Source: Clostridia bacterium
GTDB lineage: Bacteria > Bacillota_A > Clostridia > UBA1212 > UBA1255
Reading direction: 5' to 3'
DNA: 26,190 nt
Assembly (NCBI GenBank): GCA_017522515.1
Contig: JAFWZH010000312.1
Span: 1 to 26,190, forward strand
Shown: positions 1-8,088 of the stretch, piece after piece
Position numbering within the stretch: the stretch's first letter is position 1
Layout: the number at the start of each line of letters is the position of its first letter
The notes under the pieces: model-generated
What the model saw: only the letters and a program-made list of their open reading frames with translations
Told to the model about the DNA's origin: nothing
Database searches by the model: none
Position numbers and translations under genes: made by a program

Positions 1-61
1 AATGGTAGAACATCAGCCTTCCAAGCTGATTGTGAGGGTTCGATTCCCTTCACCCGCTCCA
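1..61 (+). tRNA. tRNA-Gly (TCC), 5' end cut off by window
   Basis: The 3' three quarters of a tRNA. The anticodon stem-loop carries TCC in the loop CTTCCAA, reading GGA glycine codons. The T-arm with GGTTCGATTCC follows, then the acceptor 3' strand CACCCGC, discriminator T and an encoded CCA. The acceptor 5' strand and part of the D-arm lie left of the window. It sits three bases before the next tRNA, so both probably come from one precursor. Confidence 0.93.
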
Positions 62-64
62 TTT

Positions 65-141
<77 letters not shown>

Positions 142-143
142 AA

Positions 144-179
144 AGTCACTTTTGTTTACAAACAAAGGTGGCTTTTTTT
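144..179 (+). terminator. Rho-independent terminator of the tRNA cluster
   Basis: A stem of about 13 pairs (144-156 with 161-173, two G-T wobbles) with a short loop, followed by a run of seven T. It ends tRNA transcription before the transporter promoter. Confidence 0.9.
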
Positions 180-207
180 GTTATGTAATTTACTTTGCAA
201 ACAATTC

Positions 208-236
208 TTGTGCTTCCGTTCACATTATGATATAGT
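208..236 (+). promoter_or_regulatory. Sigma-A type promoter for the NSS transporter
   Basis: TTGTGC (208-213), 17-base spacer, TATAGT (231-236). It sits between the tRNA terminator and the transporter start at 269, giving a leader of about 25 bases. Confidence 0.6.
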
Positions 237-268
237 AACAGAGCGATATTATTTTTGAGGTGTGTAAA

Positions 269-1624
269 ATGGTAAAAAAGCGAAGCGGTTTTACGGGAGG
301 CTTGGGATTTGTTTTTGCCACAGCCGGTAGTGCTGTCGGCTTGGGAAATCTTTGGAGATTTCCGTATCTTGCGGCAAAGTATGGCGGCGGTATATTCTTG
401 CTTTGTTATATAATTCTTGCCATGACATTTGGTCTTGCGCTTATGATAACAGAAATTGCAATAGGCAGAAAAACTGGAAAAAGTGCAATAGAAGCTTACG
501 GCGCGCTTAATAAAAAATGGGACTTTTTAGGTAAAATTTCATCTGTTGTGCCGATGATTATTTTGCCTTATTATTGCGTAATAGGCGGTTGGGTAATAAA
601 ATACTTTTTCGTGTTCGTTACGGGACAGGGACATGCTGCGGCAGGCGAAGGTTATTTTGAAGGTTTTATTTCACAAGCTACTGAGCCCATAGTTTGGCTT
701 TTAATTTATATTGCATTTACTGCCATTGTTGTAATGCTGGGAGTAGAAAAAGGAATAGAGAAATTCAGTAAAGTATTAATGCCGGTCCTCGTTGTACTTT
801 CAATAGGAATAGCAATATATACAGTGACTCTCGATGGGGCCGGTGCGGGTGTTAAATATTATTTTATGCCTGATTTCAGTAAATTCTCCGTAATGACGGT
901 GCTTGCGGCATTGGGACAGCTTTTTTATTCCATGTCTATTTCTATGGGTATTTTGATAACGTACGGTTCATATATGCCAAAAGAAACAAGCATTGAAAAA
1001 TCAGCACATCAGATAGAAATTTTTGACTCCGGTATAGCCATTATTGCCGGCCTTATGATTGTTCCTTCGGTTTTTGTATTTACAGGCGGAGATGAAGCAA
1101 TGCTTCAAAAGGGCGCGGGATTAATGTTTGAGATGCTGCCTAAAATATTCGATACGATTCCCCTTGGCAATGTTATTGGCGTCGTATTTTTCCTTTTGGT
1201 GTTTTTTGCGGCGCTTACATCTTCGATTTCTCTTATGGAGACAGTTGTTTCGATTATACAAGATAAATTTGGTTTAAAACGAAAAACAGTATGCCTTATC
1301 GTCGTTGCAGGATGTATTTTGTTGGCATTACCTTCTTCTTTAGGATACGGAATATGGGACAGCGTTAAAATTTTCGGTCTTAGCTTCCTTGATTTCTTTG
1401 ACTTTGTATCTAATAGTGTAATAATGCCGATTGTTGCAATATTGACTTGCATTTTCGTGGGTTACGTTATTAAGCCAAAAACTTTAATTGATGAAATTGC
1501 GATTTCCAAGAAATTTAAGAGTGAGAAACTTTATATAGTAATTATTAAGTACATTGCACCGTTCTGTATATTGGCAATACTGATTTCGTCCGTATTGAAC
1601 AGTCTTGGGGTAATTGACATTTAA
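269..1624 (+). CDS. Sodium-dependent transporter, NSS (SNF) family
   Basis: Probable Na+-coupled importer of an amino acid or similar amine in the inner membrane. The family signature in helix 1 is clear: GSAVGLGNLWRFPY at residues 20-33, which in the LeuT/MhsT/Tyt1 fold forms the unwound substrate and sodium site. The 451 residues form 11-12 hydrophobic segments, typical of bacterial NSS proteins. I chose ATG 269 because GAGG at 257-260 lies 8 bases before it; the frame stays open to a GTG at 260, but that codon overlaps the ribosome site. The stop is 15 bases before a secreted lipoprotein gene with its own ribosome site, so the two are probably co-transcribed. The substrate cannot be told from sequence. 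The family call is near certain. Confidence 0.93.
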   Translation: MVKKRSGFTGGLGFVFATAGSAVGLGNLWRFPYLAAKYGGGIFLLCYIILAMTFGLALMITEIAIGRKTGKSAIEAYGALNKKWDFLGKISSVVPMIILPYYCVIGGWVIKYFFVFVTGQGHAAAGEGYFEGFISQATEPIVWLLIYIAFTAIVVMLGVEKGIEKFSKVLMPVLVVLSIGIAIYTVTLDGAGAGVKYYFMPDFSKFSVMTVLAALGQLFYSMSISMGILITYGSYMPKETSIEKSAHQIEIFDSGIAIIAGLMIVPSVFVFTGGDEAMLQKGAGLMFEMLPKIFDTIPLGNVIGVVFFLLVFFAALTSSISLMETVVSIIQDKFGLKRKTVCLIVVAGCILLALPSSLGYGIWDSVKIFGLSFLDFFDFVSNSVIMPIVAILTCIFVGYVIKPKTLIDEIAISKKFKSEKLYIVIIKYIAPFCILAILISSVLNSLGVIDI

Positions 1625-1639
1625 AAAAGGAGAGATAAT

Positions 1640-3223
1640 ATGTTTAAACGTGTAATTTTAATAATAATGGGAGTGTGTATATTTATAATGTCAGCATGTA
1701 ACTCAAACCAAAAACCACAGGAAACACCGGGAAGTGTTACTGTAACGCCTACCGAAGATTTGTCTGCTTCTGAACCCACGCCGACTCCAACGTATAATCC
1801 GACGACTTTGCCGCCTCGGGATTTACCAGAATCAAACGAGTTTTTCTCACAAATTTACAAAAAAGGATATCAAACAGCCGATGGCGAAACACTTTCTTTG
1901 TTAGACAGGTATGCTCAACAGATGAGAGATAATGTTCTTAACTCAAAGTCAGAATACGAAGTTGCAGAGGGTGCAACTGTATATTATTTTGCAGATAACG
2001 GCAGTAATTTAAATAATGGTCTTAGTCCTGATAAGCCTAAAAGAGACTTTTATCCGTTAAACAACAATTTGGAGCTCAAAGAGGGCGATGTTGTGCTCTT
2101 TAAAAGGGGAGATACTTTTCGCGGCACCTTCCCTGCAAAAAGCGGAGTGACATATTCCGCATACGGAGAGGGCGCAAAGCCTATTATTTGCGGTTCTCTG
2201 AGAGACTATGCAGACGCTAAATTATGGCAAGAAACAGAATATAAAAATGTTTACTTATGTACAGTGCCTATAAATAACGCAGGCAATATTATTTTTAACA
2301 ATTCAAGAGTTTTGGGTGATTATACACAAACGCTGGGTAAGCTTCAAGTGTTGAATTTGAATGACTTTTCGGGAGTGCAGGATTTAAATAATGATCTTGA
2401 TTTTCATTGCGACCTTGAAAATAAAAAGCTTTATTTATACAGCACAGAAGGAAATCCGGGAGATAGGTTCGATTCTATAGATATTTGTGAAACGGGAGAT
2501 TTAATCAGTATCATAGGTAAAAAAGATATTGTAATTGACAATATTCACTTTACATTAGGAGGCAGTCACGCAGTCGGCGCTGTAAATGCCAACAATCTTA
2601 CGGTGCGTAATTGTCTCTTTGATTGGATAGGCGGTTCTGTACAGCATGGTACAACTCGCTTCGGAAATGCTGTTGAGTCTTATGTGGGCAGCGACGGATT
2701 CTATGTTTATAACAATTGGATATATCAGATTTATGATACAGGTATTACTACTCAATATGCTGAATCGCCTGAGGATAAACTCAATGTTATGAGGGATAAT
2801 GTGTACTATAACAATATAATTGAGTATTGTTTCTGGGCTTTTGAATATTTTCATAGAATGTCTGAGGGAGTGCAGAGATATACAGAGGACATCTATATAT
2901 ATAATAACTATTGCCGTATGAGTGGCGAAGGTTGGGGCAGACCCGGCGCAGGTTATCTTTGTTCGTTCCCTTCGTATGGAGAGGAAATAAAAAATGTAGT
3001 TATAGAGCATAATATTTTTGACAGGGGGAATGCTTTCTTAGTGTCTGCTTATGGTTCAGATGCTTCTGAGTTCACTTATAACGAAAATATCTATGTTCAA
3101 GAAAAAGGTGGACTCATAGCACGATTGAAAAATACAAATTATCGCATGGATGATAATGCGTATAAAACATTTACAGAGCTTGTGAATGATAAGGAGGCTT
3201 GTGTTTTCTGCGTAGTTAAATAG
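1640..3223 (+). CDS. Lipoprotein with right-handed parallel beta-helix fold
   Basis: A surface lipoprotein of 527 residues. The N-terminus has a basic start, a hydrophobic stretch and a lipobox ending in MSAC (Cys20), so it should be lipidated and anchored outside the cell. Residues 23-65 form a Thr/Pro/Ser-rich linker (PTPTPTYNPTTLPP). From about residue 110 there is a passage YYFADNGSNLNNGLSPDKP typical of the first turn of pectate-lyase-like beta-helix proteins. Asn-rich short strands follow (DNIHF, NNLTVRNCLF, VYNNWIY, YNNIIEY, IYNNYC). Such proteins bind or cleave polysaccharides, but no catalytic residues can be assigned here. ATG 1640 follows AAGGAG. It lies directly behind the NSS transporter. 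The fold is likely; the enzymatic role is open. Confidence 0.72.
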   Translation: MFKRVILIIMGVCIFIMSACNSNQKPQETPGSVTVTPTEDLSASEPTPTPTYNPTTLPPRDLPESNEFFSQIYKKGYQTADGETLSLLDRYAQQMRDNVLNSKSEYEVAEGATVYYFADNGSNLNNGLSPDKPKRDFYPLNNNLELKEGDVVLFKRGDTFRGTFPAKSGVTYSAYGEGAKPIICGSLRDYADAKLWQETEYKNVYLCTVPINNAGNIIFNNSRVLGDYTQTLGKLQVLNLNDFSGVQDLNNDLDFHCDLENKKLYLYSTEGNPGDRFDSIDICETGDLISIIGKKDIVIDNIHFTLGGSHAVGAVNANNLTVRNCLFDWIGGSVQHGTTRFGNAVESYVGSDGFYVYNNWIYQIYDTGITTQYAESPEDKLNVMRDNVYYNNIIEYCFWAFEYFHRMSEGVQRYTEDIYIYNNYCRMSGEGWGRPGAGYLCSFPSYGEEIKNVVIEHNIFDRGNAFLVSAYGSDASEFTYNENIYVQEKGGLIARLKNTNYRMDDNAYKTFTELVNDKEACVFCVVK

Positions 3224-3234
3224 TGCGGTTTACA

Positions 3235-3263
3235 TTGACAAAATAATACATTTATAGTAAATT
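3235..3263 (+). promoter_or_regulatory. Candidate promoter of nadABC
   Basis: TTGACA (3235-3240), 17-base spacer, TAAATT (3258-3263). The -35 is a perfect match; the -10 matches four of six. Predicted transcription would begin within the adjoining palindrome. Confidence 0.45.
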
Positions 3264-3265
3264 TA

Positions 3266-3295
3266 TGCAAAGTATACCCTAAGGCATACTTTGCA
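3266..3295 (+). promoter_or_regulatory. Interrupted palindrome: nad operator or lipoprotein-gene terminator
   Basis: TGCAAAGTAT and its exact complement ATACTTTGCA face each other, with an inner CC/GG pair and a CTAA loop separated by one A-C mismatch. Only a weak T-rich stretch follows (ATTTATTTT). It overlaps the expected start of nad transcription, which suits a repressor site. It could equally be the terminator of the upstream lipoprotein gene. It does not resemble the NiaR or NrtR sites as I remember them. Confidence 0.4.
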
Positions 3296-3333
3296 ATTTA
3301 TTTTGAGAAAAAGAGAAATTTCAGGTGCTTTAT

Positions 3334-4245
3334 ATGGACGTTGGTTTTGTAGAACGAATTAAAAAACTAAAACAAGAACGTGATGCTGTTATTGTTGCGC
3401 ATATGTATCAGAATGATGATGTGCAAGCAGTTGCGGATATGGTAGGAGATTCTTTTGCATTAAGCAAATATTGTACCGGCAGAAAAGAAAAAACCATCGT
3501 TTTTTGCGGTGTGGATTTTATGGCTGAGAGTGCAAAAATTCTTTCTCCGGAAAAGACGGTTCTGATTCCGGTTTTGGATGCCGGCTGCCCCATGGCAGAT
3601 ATGATTACAGCAGAGCAGCTTATTGAATTTAAAAAACAGTATCCCGGCTATGCGGTAGCAACATATATAAACTCCTCTGCTGCTGTAAAGGCAGAATCTG
3701 ACGTTATCGTTACTTCTTCAAATGCTTTAAAAGTAATTAGAGGTATGGAGGAAAAGAATATTATATTTGGACCGGATCGCAATCTCGGTTCTTTTATTGC
3801 GAAGCAATGTCCGGAGAAAAATATAGTTTTGTGGAACGGTTTTTGTCCTACACATCATAAGATAAAAAAAGAAGATGTTATTAAAATAAAAGAAACTTAC
3901 CCTAATGCAGAGCTTCTTGTTCATCCCGAATGCACTCCTGATGTTACGGGGCTTGCAGATTACGCGGGAAGCACAAAGGGAATTATTGATTATGCGGCAG
4001 CATCAAATTCTAAGGAGTTTATAATTGGTACCGAAATAGGTGTCATGTATCAGCTTAAGAAAAACAATCCCGATAAAAAGTTTTATATAATGTCTGATGA
4101 GCTTATTTGTCCCAATATGAAAAAGACTACTCTTGAAAGCATTGCAGACTGCCTTGAAAAGGGCGAGCACGAGATTTCCGTACCGGCAGATGTATCGGAG
4201 AAGGCTAAAAAAGCACTTGACCGTATGCTTGAATTAGGAAAATAA
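3334..4245 (+). CDS. nadA: Quinolinate synthase
   Basis: Cytosolic [4Fe-4S] enzyme that condenses iminoaspartate with dihydroxyacetone phosphate to quinolinate, the second step of NAD synthesis from aspartate. Three cluster cysteines have the family spacing: Cys85 in AGCPMAD, Cys171 in NGFCPTH and Cys259 in ELICPNM; the conserved HPEC motif is at about residue 200. At 303 residues it matches the short NadA form. ATG 3334 is preferred because AGGTG (3323-3327) lies six bases upstream; the frame stays open to a GTG at 3325 that overlaps this site. nadB follows after 32 bases and nadC after that, so the whole pathway is one operon. Cluster supply probably relies on the SUF genes at the right end of the window. 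Confidence 0.96.
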   Translation: MDVGFVERIKKLKQERDAVIVAHMYQNDDVQAVADMVGDSFALSKYCTGRKEKTIVFCGVDFMAESAKILSPEKTVLIPVLDAGCPMADMITAEQLIEFKKQYPGYAVATYINSSAAVKAESDVIVTSSNALKVIRGMEEKNIIFGPDRNLGSFIAKQCPEKNIVLWNGFCPTHHKIKKEDVIKIKETYPNAELLVHPECTPDVTGLADYAGSTKGIIDYAAASNSKEFIIGTEIGVMYQLKKNNPDKKFYIMSDELICPNMKKTTLESIADCLEKGEHEISVPADVSEKAKKALDRMLELGK

Positions 4246-4277
4246 ACAATGCATACAACAGAAATGAGGCGAGCGAA

Positions 4278-5897
4278 TTGAGAAAACATTTAGTAGATTT
4301 TAATACAGCAGAAATGAAGAAGGTTTATACCGATGTTCTCATTATAGGCAGTGGTATCGCCGGCGTTTATACTGCGCTGGAGCTTGGCGAAGAGTACAAA
4401 ATTACACTTATAACTAAAGAAGAGGTAGAAATAAGCAATTCCGTACTGGCACAAGGCGGTATTGCAGTGTCTCTTGATAAGAACGACTCCCCGGAAGAAC
4501 ACATGAGAGACACTTTGTATGCGGGTGCAGGTCTTTGTGACGAGGACAGTGTTGATGTACTTGTACACGAGGCAGCAGACAATATAAAAAGAGTATGCAA
4601 TTTCGGCGTTCAGTTTGATAAAAACGAGAAAGATAAGAAACAGCTTGCTCTTACAAGAGAAGGCGCCCACAGTAAAAACAGAATTATCCATGCGGGAGAT
4701 GCTACCGGTAAAGAAGTTTGTGACAAGCTTATTCATACCCTTATGCAGCGCAAAAATGTTACTATCGAAGAGCGTGTATGGGCTTTGGATTTGCTGGTAA
4801 AAGATAATACTTGCTACGGTATTGTGGCATATAACGAAAAAACAGGCGAGTACAGTGCTATTTATGCAGGCATTATTATTTGTGCATCAGGCGGTTACGG
4901 ACAGCTGTACTATTACACTACTAATCCTGAGGTAGCAACCGGTGACGGTGCGGCGATGACTTATCGTGCCGGCGGAAATTTAGCGGACCTTGAGTTTGTG
5001 CAGTTCCATCCAACCGTTTTATACCATGATATGAATAAAAGCTTTTTGATTTCTGAGGCAGTAAGAGGAGAGGGCGCGCTTTTGAGAAACTCTAAAGGCG
5101 AGCGCTTTATGCCCGGTTATCATGAGTTGGCTGAGCTTGCTCCGAGAGATGTTGTTTCTCGTTGTATTTTCAGTGAAATGAAAAAGACGGGAGACTCTCA
5201 CATGTGGCTTGATATAACTCATCAAGAGCGAGACCATTTGGAGAAACGTTTCCCTACGATTTTCAGCACTTGCCTTGAGTATGGTATTGACATGTCTAAG
5301 GATTATATTCCGATTGCGCCTGCAGAACATTATTGCATGGGCGGTATCAGAACGGGTCTTTACGGAGATACAAGTATTAAGCGTTTTTATGCTTGCGGAG
5401 AGGCTGCCTGCAACGGAATACACGGTGCCAACCGTTTGGCTTCTAACTCGTTGCTTGAAGGTCTTGTTTTCGGACACAGAATCGGTGCTTGCGCAGATGA
5501 GCTTATACATGATGATAAAATCCAAGAGATAAAGGCAATGCCTGATTTCAGAGGCGAAAAACAAGAGGGCGCGAAAGAGTATTCCGAAGTGGAATTTGAC
5601 AGAAAGGCGGCTATAGAGAAAATCCGCAAAACCATGTCCTCATTGGTAGGTATAGTTCGTACAAAGGAAGGCCTTGAAGAGGCTCTTGCGATAATCAGCG
5701 AAATAGCAGAAAAGGCAGGCGGCATGGTATGCACAAAGCCTGATGATTTCATTGTTGCAAATGAGAGTATGTTGGCGGTGCTTCTTATAAAATCTGCAAT
5801 TCAGCGTGAAGAGAGCCGCGGAGCTCATTACAGAGCAGATTTCCCTGAAACAAATGATGTTGATTGGAAAAAGCATATAATAGTAAACAAGGCGTGA
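4278..5897 (+). CDS. nadB: L-aspartate oxidase
   Basis: FAD enzyme oxidising L-aspartate to iminoaspartate, the substrate of NadA. The dinucleotide-binding motif GSGIAG is at residues 24-29. The passage SVLAQGGIAVSL and the C-terminal RESRGAHYRADFP are hallmarks of the succinate dehydrogenase/aspartate oxidase flavoprotein group. The gene neighbourhood settles the choice in favour of NadB. The length of 539 residues is usual. The start is TTG 4278 with GAGG eight bases upstream; the next candidate, ATG 4314, has no clear ribosome site. Its stop overlaps the ribosome site of nadC. Confidence 0.96.
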   Translation: MRKHLVDFNTAEMKKVYTDVLIIGSGIAGVYTALELGEEYKITLITKEEVEISNSVLAQGGIAVSLDKNDSPEEHMRDTLYAGAGLCDEDSVDVLVHEAADNIKRVCNFGVQFDKNEKDKKQLALTREGAHSKNRIIHAGDATGKEVCDKLIHTLMQRKNVTIEERVWALDLLVKDNTCYGIVAYNEKTGEYSAIYAGIIICASGGYGQLYYYTTNPEVATGDGAAMTYRAGGNLADLEFVQFHPTVLYHDMNKSFLISEAVRGEGALLRNSKGERFMPGYHELAELAPRDVVSRCIFSEMKKTGDSHMWLDITHQERDHLEKRFPTIFSTCLEYGIDMSKDYIPIAPAEHYCMGGIRTGLYGDTSIKRFYACGEAACNGIHGANRLASNSLLEGLVFGHRIGACADELIHDDKIQEIKAMPDFRGEKQEGAKEYSEVEFDRKAAIEKIRKTMSSLVGIVRTKEGLEEALAIISEIAEKAGGMVCTKPDDFIVANESMLAVLLIKSAIQREESRGAHYRADFPETNDVDWKKHIIVNKA

Positions 5898-5911
5898 AAG
5901 GAGCATTCAGT

Positions 5912-6751
5912 ATGACTTTAGATAAAAAGCAAATAGATAAAATTGTGCTTAACGCACTTGAAGAGGATATGCCCTACGGCGATGTTACTACAGATAATCT
6001 TATCCCTGAGGATGATGTAACGGAGGCGAAATTCATTGCCAAGGCAGAAGGTGTTATTGCCGGAATGCCTGTTGCAGCTCGCGTTTTTGAGCTTATTGAT
6101 AACAGAATTTCAGTTGAGATTTTTAAAAATGATGGAGATAAGGTTGAGAAGGGCGATATTATTGCGATTTTGCGTGGCCCTACTGCCGGCATTTTAAAGG
6201 GCGAGCGCACAGCGCTAAACCTTATGCAACGTTTGTCGGGAATTGCCACAAGAACAAATGTTTTTACTGAGCTTGTAAAAGATTATGATGTAAGCGTTGC
6301 TGACACTCGTAAAACTACACCGGGACTTCGTTATCTTGAGAAATATGCTGTTCGTTGCGGTGGCGGCAGAAATCATCGCTACTCACTTTCTGATGCTGTT
6401 ATGCTTAAAGACAACCATATCGCGGCAGGCGGCGGAATTCTTTCTGCTGTTGCAAAGGTGCGCGCTAATATTCCGCATACAGTGAAGATTGAAGTTGAAG
6501 TTGAGGATATGGAAATGGTTCGCCAGGCAGTTGAGTCGGGCGCAGATATAATTATGCTCGATAACATGAATGAAGCTGCAATGGCAGAGGCTGTTAAATA
6601 TATTGACGGCAGGGCACTCGTTGAGGCGTCGGGAGATGTTACGGAGGAGAGAATTCGTGCGATTGCTGAAACGGGTGTAGACATTATTTCTATCGGTCGC
6701 ATAACACATTCTGTAAAGGCGCTTGATATAAGCTTGAGATTTAAGGTGTAA
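5912..6751 (+). CDS. nadC: Nicotinate-nucleotide pyrophosphorylase (carboxylating)
   Basis: Converts quinolinate and phosphoribosyl pyrophosphate to nicotinate mononucleotide with loss of CO2. Family passages include EDMPYGDVTTD near the N-terminus, ERTALNLMQRLSGIAT, DTRKTTPGLR and KYAVRCGGGRNHR (phosphoribosyl pyrophosphate and quinolinate contacts), and the barrel-end motifs DIIMLDN, ALVEASG and DIISIGRITHS. The length of 279 residues is normal. The start is ATG 5912, eight bases behind AAAGGAG (5897-5903). The open frame extends further upstream into nadB but has no ribosome site there. It is the last gene of the nad operon. Confidence 0.97.
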   Translation: MTLDKKQIDKIVLNALEEDMPYGDVTTDNLIPEDDVTEAKFIAKAEGVIAGMPVAARVFELIDNRISVEIFKNDGDKVEKGDIIAILRGPTAGILKGERTALNLMQRLSGIATRTNVFTELVKDYDVSVADTRKTTPGLRYLEKYAVRCGGGRNHRYSLSDAVMLKDNHIAAGGGILSAVAKVRANIPHTVKIEVEVEDMEMVRQAVESGADIIMLDNMNEAAMAEAVKYIDGRALVEASGDVTEERIRAIAETGVDIISIGRITHSVKALDISLRFKV

Positions 6752-6755
6752 AAAA

Positions 6756-6794
6756 GTGCTGTGTGTAGCCAAAAAGAAAGGTTATCCACAGCAT
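6756..6794 (+). terminator. Terminator-like hairpin after nadC
   Basis: Eight outer pairs (GTGCTGTG with CACAGCAT), one T/C mismatch and six inner pairs (GTAGCC with GGTTAT, including wobbles) enclose an A-rich loop. The T-run after it is short (TTTAT), so it is a weak intrinsic terminator at best. The 3' arm contains part of the first DnaA-like box. Confidence 0.5.
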
Positions 6795-6929
6795 TTATCC
6801 ACAAGGCTTGTGAAAAGCTGTTAATAAGTGCGTTTTTTGAGAAATAAGGGTAAATTTTGTATAAAAATCATTTGAAATTTGGGTTTTGATAAATATTTTA
6901 ATTTTGAGTTTTCCACAGGTTGTGGAAGA
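6782..6929. promoter_or_regulatory. Cluster of DnaA-box-like sites around an A+T-rich stretch
   Basis: Two perfect TTATCCACA boxes lie in direct repeat at 6782-6790 and 6795-6803. A third, TTTTCCACA, differs by one base (6909-6917). It faces an inverted, two-mismatch copy at 6921-6929; together they form the palindrome TTCCACA-GGT-TGTGGAA (6911-6927). Between the pairs lies about 105 bases of clearly A+T-rich DNA. The consensus TTATNCACA is established for DnaA. Whether this acts as a DnaA-titrating site, a regulator of the next gene or part of an origin is not decided by the sequence. No dnaA or dnaN is in the window. Confidence 0.55.
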
Positions 6930-6952
6930 AATTTGTCTTGGGAGGAGATACT

Positions 6953-7552
6953 ATGAGTAAGAAATGTAATGCGTGCGGAGCACAAGTAGAGGATCAGGCA
7001 GCTTTTTGTCAGGCTTGCGGTTCTGCTGATTTGATAGAGAATGAGGTAACACCTACATATCAGGAACCGGCTATCGAAGAAGATACGGGCAACGGTAATG
7101 TTGTTCTTGGAATTGTTGGTGCTGTTTTATTGGCACTTGTTGGCGGTATAGTGTATTTTGCAATATATCAACTAGGTGTTATTGCAGGTATCAGCGGTTT
7201 GATAATTTTTCTTCTCGCTAATTTGGGCTATCGCTTATTTGCCAGAACAAAGAATAAAAACTCAATTGTTGCTCTTGTAGTCTCAATTGTCCTGATGATA
7301 ATTGTTATTTTCCTGGCTGAATGTTTCTGTGTTTCTTTTGAGTTCTATTCATACTTTAAAGAAGTGGGCGAGTACATTTCGATTTTTGATGCTATAGAAA
7401 TTACACCTGAGCTTTTGGCTGATTCAGAGGTTCAAAGTGCAGTTATTCAGGACCTTGCTTTTGCGTATATTTTTGGTTTTGTTGCATCAATCAGTAATAT
7501 CGTAAGCATTGTGAAATCAAGGAAAAAGAAAACTGAGATACAAGGTGAATAA
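6953..7552 (+). CDS. Zinc-ribbon membrane protein of unknown function
   Basis: A protein of 199 residues that I do not recognise beyond its parts. Residues 5-24 form a double CxxC zinc ribbon (CNACG...CQACG), followed by an acidic linker to about residue 42. Four hydrophobic segments follow at roughly 44-66, 68-88, 98-125 and 160-182, and the tail is basic (KSRKKK). Such zinc-ribbon/membrane proteins are common in Firmicutes, usually without assigned roles. ATG 6953 has GGGAGGAG just upstream. The open frame reaches back to 6920 but would run through the DnaA-like palindrome. It is a single gene, with a strong hairpin 80 bases downstream. Confidence 0.8.
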   Translation: MSKKCNACGAQVEDQAAFCQACGSADLIENEVTPTYQEPAIEEDTGNGNVVLGIVGAVLLALVGGIVYFAIYQLGVIAGISGLIIFLLANLGYRLFARTKNKNSIVALVVSIVLMIIVIFLAECFCVSFEFYSYFKEVGEYISIFDAIEITPELLADSEVQSAVIQDLAFAYIFGFVASISNIVSIVKSRKKKTEIQGE

Positions 7553-7633
7553 TAGACAGTGACGACGCAATATACTTGCTCAGATACACACTGTTCCCGG
7601 ATATGTTTCCGTTAAAATAATTGAATAAAAATT

Positions 7634-7667
7634 ATAAGGGACTGTAAAGTTTTTTACGGTCCCTTAT
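7634..7667. terminator. Strong hairpin terminator, probably bidirectional
   Basis: Fifteen pairs, ATAAGGGACTGTAAA with TTTACGGTCCCTTAT (one G-T), around GTTT. On the plus strand no T-run follows. On the minus strand the stem is followed by an A/T stretch rich in T (AATTTTTATT), so it also suits transcripts arriving from the right. Confidence 0.7.
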
Positions 7668-7680
7668 GATTAGTTGCTGC

Positions 7681-7990
7681 AAAAAATTCTGCCCGAATAT
7701 AAGAAAAGCACTGAAAATCTGACACTGAAATAGTCGCAGACGAGGCATGACAATCTTGCACAAGAAAAATTCTGCCTAAATTCAAGAAAAACACCGAAAA
7801 TCCACGTACGCAATCAAAAAATTCTGCCTAAATTCAAGAAAAGCACCGAAAATCTGACACTGAAATAGTCGCAGACGAGGCATGACAATCTTGCACAAGA
7901 AAAAATTCTGCCAAAATTCAAAAAAAGCACCGAAAATTCACGTGCGTAATCAAAAAATTCTGCCTAAAATCCAAAAAAACACCGAAAATA
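7681..7990. repeat. Two-level tandem repeat array in a non-coding region
   Basis: Five copies of a 38-39 base core beginning AAAAAATTCTGCC and ending GCACCGAAAATC lie at 7681-7719, 7765-7802, 7816-7854, 7900-7938 and 7952-7990. The gaps alternate. The 45-base spacers (7720-7764, 7855-7899) are identical to each other. The 13-base spacers (7803-7815, 7939-7951) differ at two positions (CACGTACGCAATC, CACGTGCGTAATC). The higher-order period is 135 then 136 bases, so no reading frame is kept. The rest of the 7553-8088 gap holds only a hairpin at 7634 and a weak one at 8063; I see no gene there. Confidence 0.9.
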
Positions 7991-8062
7991 TTAGTTTGCC
8001 GGAGCTGTTAATGTTCTTGCTCGATTTTATGCCAGTCAAACCTTTATATTATTTACATATTA

Positions 8063-8078
8063 ATTGCCATTCGGCAAT
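8063..8078 (-). terminator. Weak hairpin after the MATE gene
   Basis: ATTGCC and GGCAAT pair around ATTC, 11 bases past the MATE stop on the minus strand. There is no clear T-run, so termination may instead occur at 7634-7667, beyond the repeat array. Confidence 0.3.
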
Positions 8079-8088
8079 GATAACGAAC

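Noticed and set aside
4290..5906. Long antisense frames opposite nadB
   Set aside because: They mirror codon bias of the real gene, lack ribosome sites and have no recognisable content.
7681..7990. Possible CRISPR array
   Set aside because: The spacers alternate in length, the long ones are identical to each other, and no cas genes are near.
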